From the NCBI GenBank assembly GCA_013388525.1, contig JACAFA010000190.1, forward strand, positions 1 to 7,923: DNA of 7,923 nucleotides, written 5' to 3'. Numbering within the stretch: position 1 is the first letter of the stretch; each line of letters opens with the position of its first letter. The notes under the pieces are model-generated. The model did not search any database and was not told the origin of the DNA. It saw only the letters and a program-made list of their open reading frames with translations. Position numbers and translations under genes: made by a program. The stretch is from Ignavibacteriaceae bacterium. Its GTDB lineage: Bacteria; Bacteroidota; Ignavibacteria; Ignavibacteriales; Ignavibacteriaceae. Shown piece by piece: positions 7,595 to 7,923 of the stretch.

Positions 7595-7613
7595 CCTCTC
7601 CCAAAGGGAGAGG
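7595..7613. repeat. Left hairpin of the REP-like pair
   Basis: CCTCTCCC-AAA-GGGAGAGG, a perfect 8-bp stem with a 3-nt loop, 15 nt after the ligase stop codon. A T-tract occurs at 7621-7626, but 7 nt beyond the stem, so it is a poor intrinsic terminator; it may still slow polymerase or protect the 3' end of the upstream message. Confidence 0.85.
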
Positions 7614-7691
7614 AATTAAATTTTTTAAATATTAGTATATCAGGACTGAATGATCAAATATTTTTATAATATAAAATTAGATTTTCCTTCT

Positions 7692-7714
7692 CCCCTCTTC
7701 CTTAGGAAGAGGGG
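7692..7714. repeat. Right hairpin of the REP-like pair
   Basis: CCCCTCTTCC-TTA-GGAAGAGGGG, a perfect 10-bp stem with a 3-nt loop. It ends 15 nt before the ATG of the amidotransferase. Inverted relative to the left hairpin, with a related but not identical stem. Confidence 0.85.
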
Positions 7715-7716
7715 TT

Positions 7717-7721
7717 GGGGG
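7717..7721 (+). promoter_or_regulatory. Possible ribosome binding site inside the repeat
   Basis: GGGGG ends 8 nt before the ATG at 7730 and is the only purine-rich, G-rich site there. It belongs to the head of the right REP-like unit and could pair with the anti-Shine-Dalgarno sequence through a G-U pair. In the paired form of the element it would be masked. Confidence 0.3.
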
Positions 7722-7729
7722 TGTAGGCC

Positions 7730-7923
7730 ATGATTAAAATTGCCACAATAGATCTTTACAACAACGAACGCAACGAAGGAATGCGATGCATTCGTGAAAT
7801 TGTTGCAGACGCAAAACTTCGCAACAGTGATATTGAAATTTCATATGAAGTTTTTGATACCAGATATAAAGGAGACATTCCCGGAATAGAAAACGATATA
7901 TTCATTTCCTCAGGTGGACCGGG
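7730..7923 (+). CDS. Class I glutamine amidotransferase (N-terminal part)
   Basis: 64 codons are visible and the frame runs off the window. Class I amidotransferases free ammonia from glutamine with a Cys-His-Glu triad and pass it to a synthase. Here MIKIATIDLY is the first strand, and DIFISSGGPG (56-65, the last Gly from a partial codon) is the strand plus the glycine-rich oxyanion-hole loop typical of GuaA/PabA-like domains. The catalytic Cys, His and Glu would lie further on. The ATG follows directly on the REP-like element, and the protein starts with a normal first strand, so the start is well placed. It may supply ammonia to one of the two ligases before it, or act as a gamma-glutamyl hydrolase on their product; both are inference from context. 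Confidence 0.78.
   Translation, partial: MIKIATIDLYNNERNEGMRCIREIVADAKLRNSDIEISYEVFDTRYKGDIPGIENDIFISSGGP

Larger units (their letters stand above)
7583..7729. mobile_element. Paired inverted REP-like element (BIME/MITE-like)
   Basis: The gap between the ligase and amidotransferase genes is almost wholly one symmetric unit. Each end has a C-rich head (CACTCCTAACC at 7586-7596; its inverted form GGTTGGGGGTG at 7713-7723) next to a GC-rich perfect hairpin (7595-7613 and 7692-7714). About 78 nt of AT-rich DNA lie between the hairpins. This is the layout of two REP units in opposite orientation, as in BIMEs moved by REP-associated tyrosine transposases. No transposase is in the window. I see no clear target-site duplication. 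As RNA, the two heads can pair over 11 bp with two G-U pairs. Confidence 0.7.

Noticed and set aside
7595..7626. Intrinsic terminator after the carboxylate-amine ligase
   Set aside because: The T-tract is 7 nt away from the stem, and the hairpin is better explained as half of the REP-like pair.

Overview
This AT-rich window reads like a chromosome of the Bacteroidota/Chlorobiota (FCB) group. My best guess is an Ignavibacteria-like organism, but that is an inference. It rests on the low GC, weak Shine-Dalgarno sites, a promoter of the Bacteroides type (TTG-N19-TATATTTG), short-tailed lipoprotein signal peptides, and REP-like hairpins of a kind I recall from Bacteroidota genomes. No rRNA, tRNA, CRISPR array, transposase or phage gene is visible.

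Left half, all on the minus strand: most of mutS (1-2315, cut by the window edge before its C-terminus), preceded on the same strand by two tandem paralogous lipoproteins (2385-3476 and 3489-4604) of a probable beta-propeller type. The gaps are 12 nt between the lipoproteins and 69 nt before mutS, so the three may be co-transcribed. One 150-nt block is far better conserved between the two lipoprotein genes than the rest.

A 268-nt non-coding stretch (4605-4872) separates this block from the plus-strand genes and holds a good candidate promoter for them.

Right half, all on the plus strand: first a compact pair, a 60-residue protein (4873-5055, GTG start) and a minimal nucleotidyltransferase (5006-5443). 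They overlap by 50 nt in different frames and resemble a toxin-antitoxin-like or accessory module. Then comes a three-gene set: an ATP-grasp ligase (5485-6459), a YbdK/GCS2-type carboxylate-amine ligase (6474-7580) and the start of a class I glutamine amidotransferase (7730 to the edge). Two different peptide-bond-forming ligases next to an ammonia-supplying domain suggest synthesis of a small peptide-like or amidated metabolite whose identity is unknown.

This set carries two kinds of palindromic repeat. A small TCCGCC-AAA-GGCGGA hairpin sits in frame inside the ATP-grasp gene. A 147-nt pair of inverted REP-like hairpins fills the gap before the amidotransferase, ends at its start codon and may supply or mask its ribosome binding site. 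The amidoligase set with its repeats and the overlapping nucleotidyltransferase pair are the parts most worth following up.
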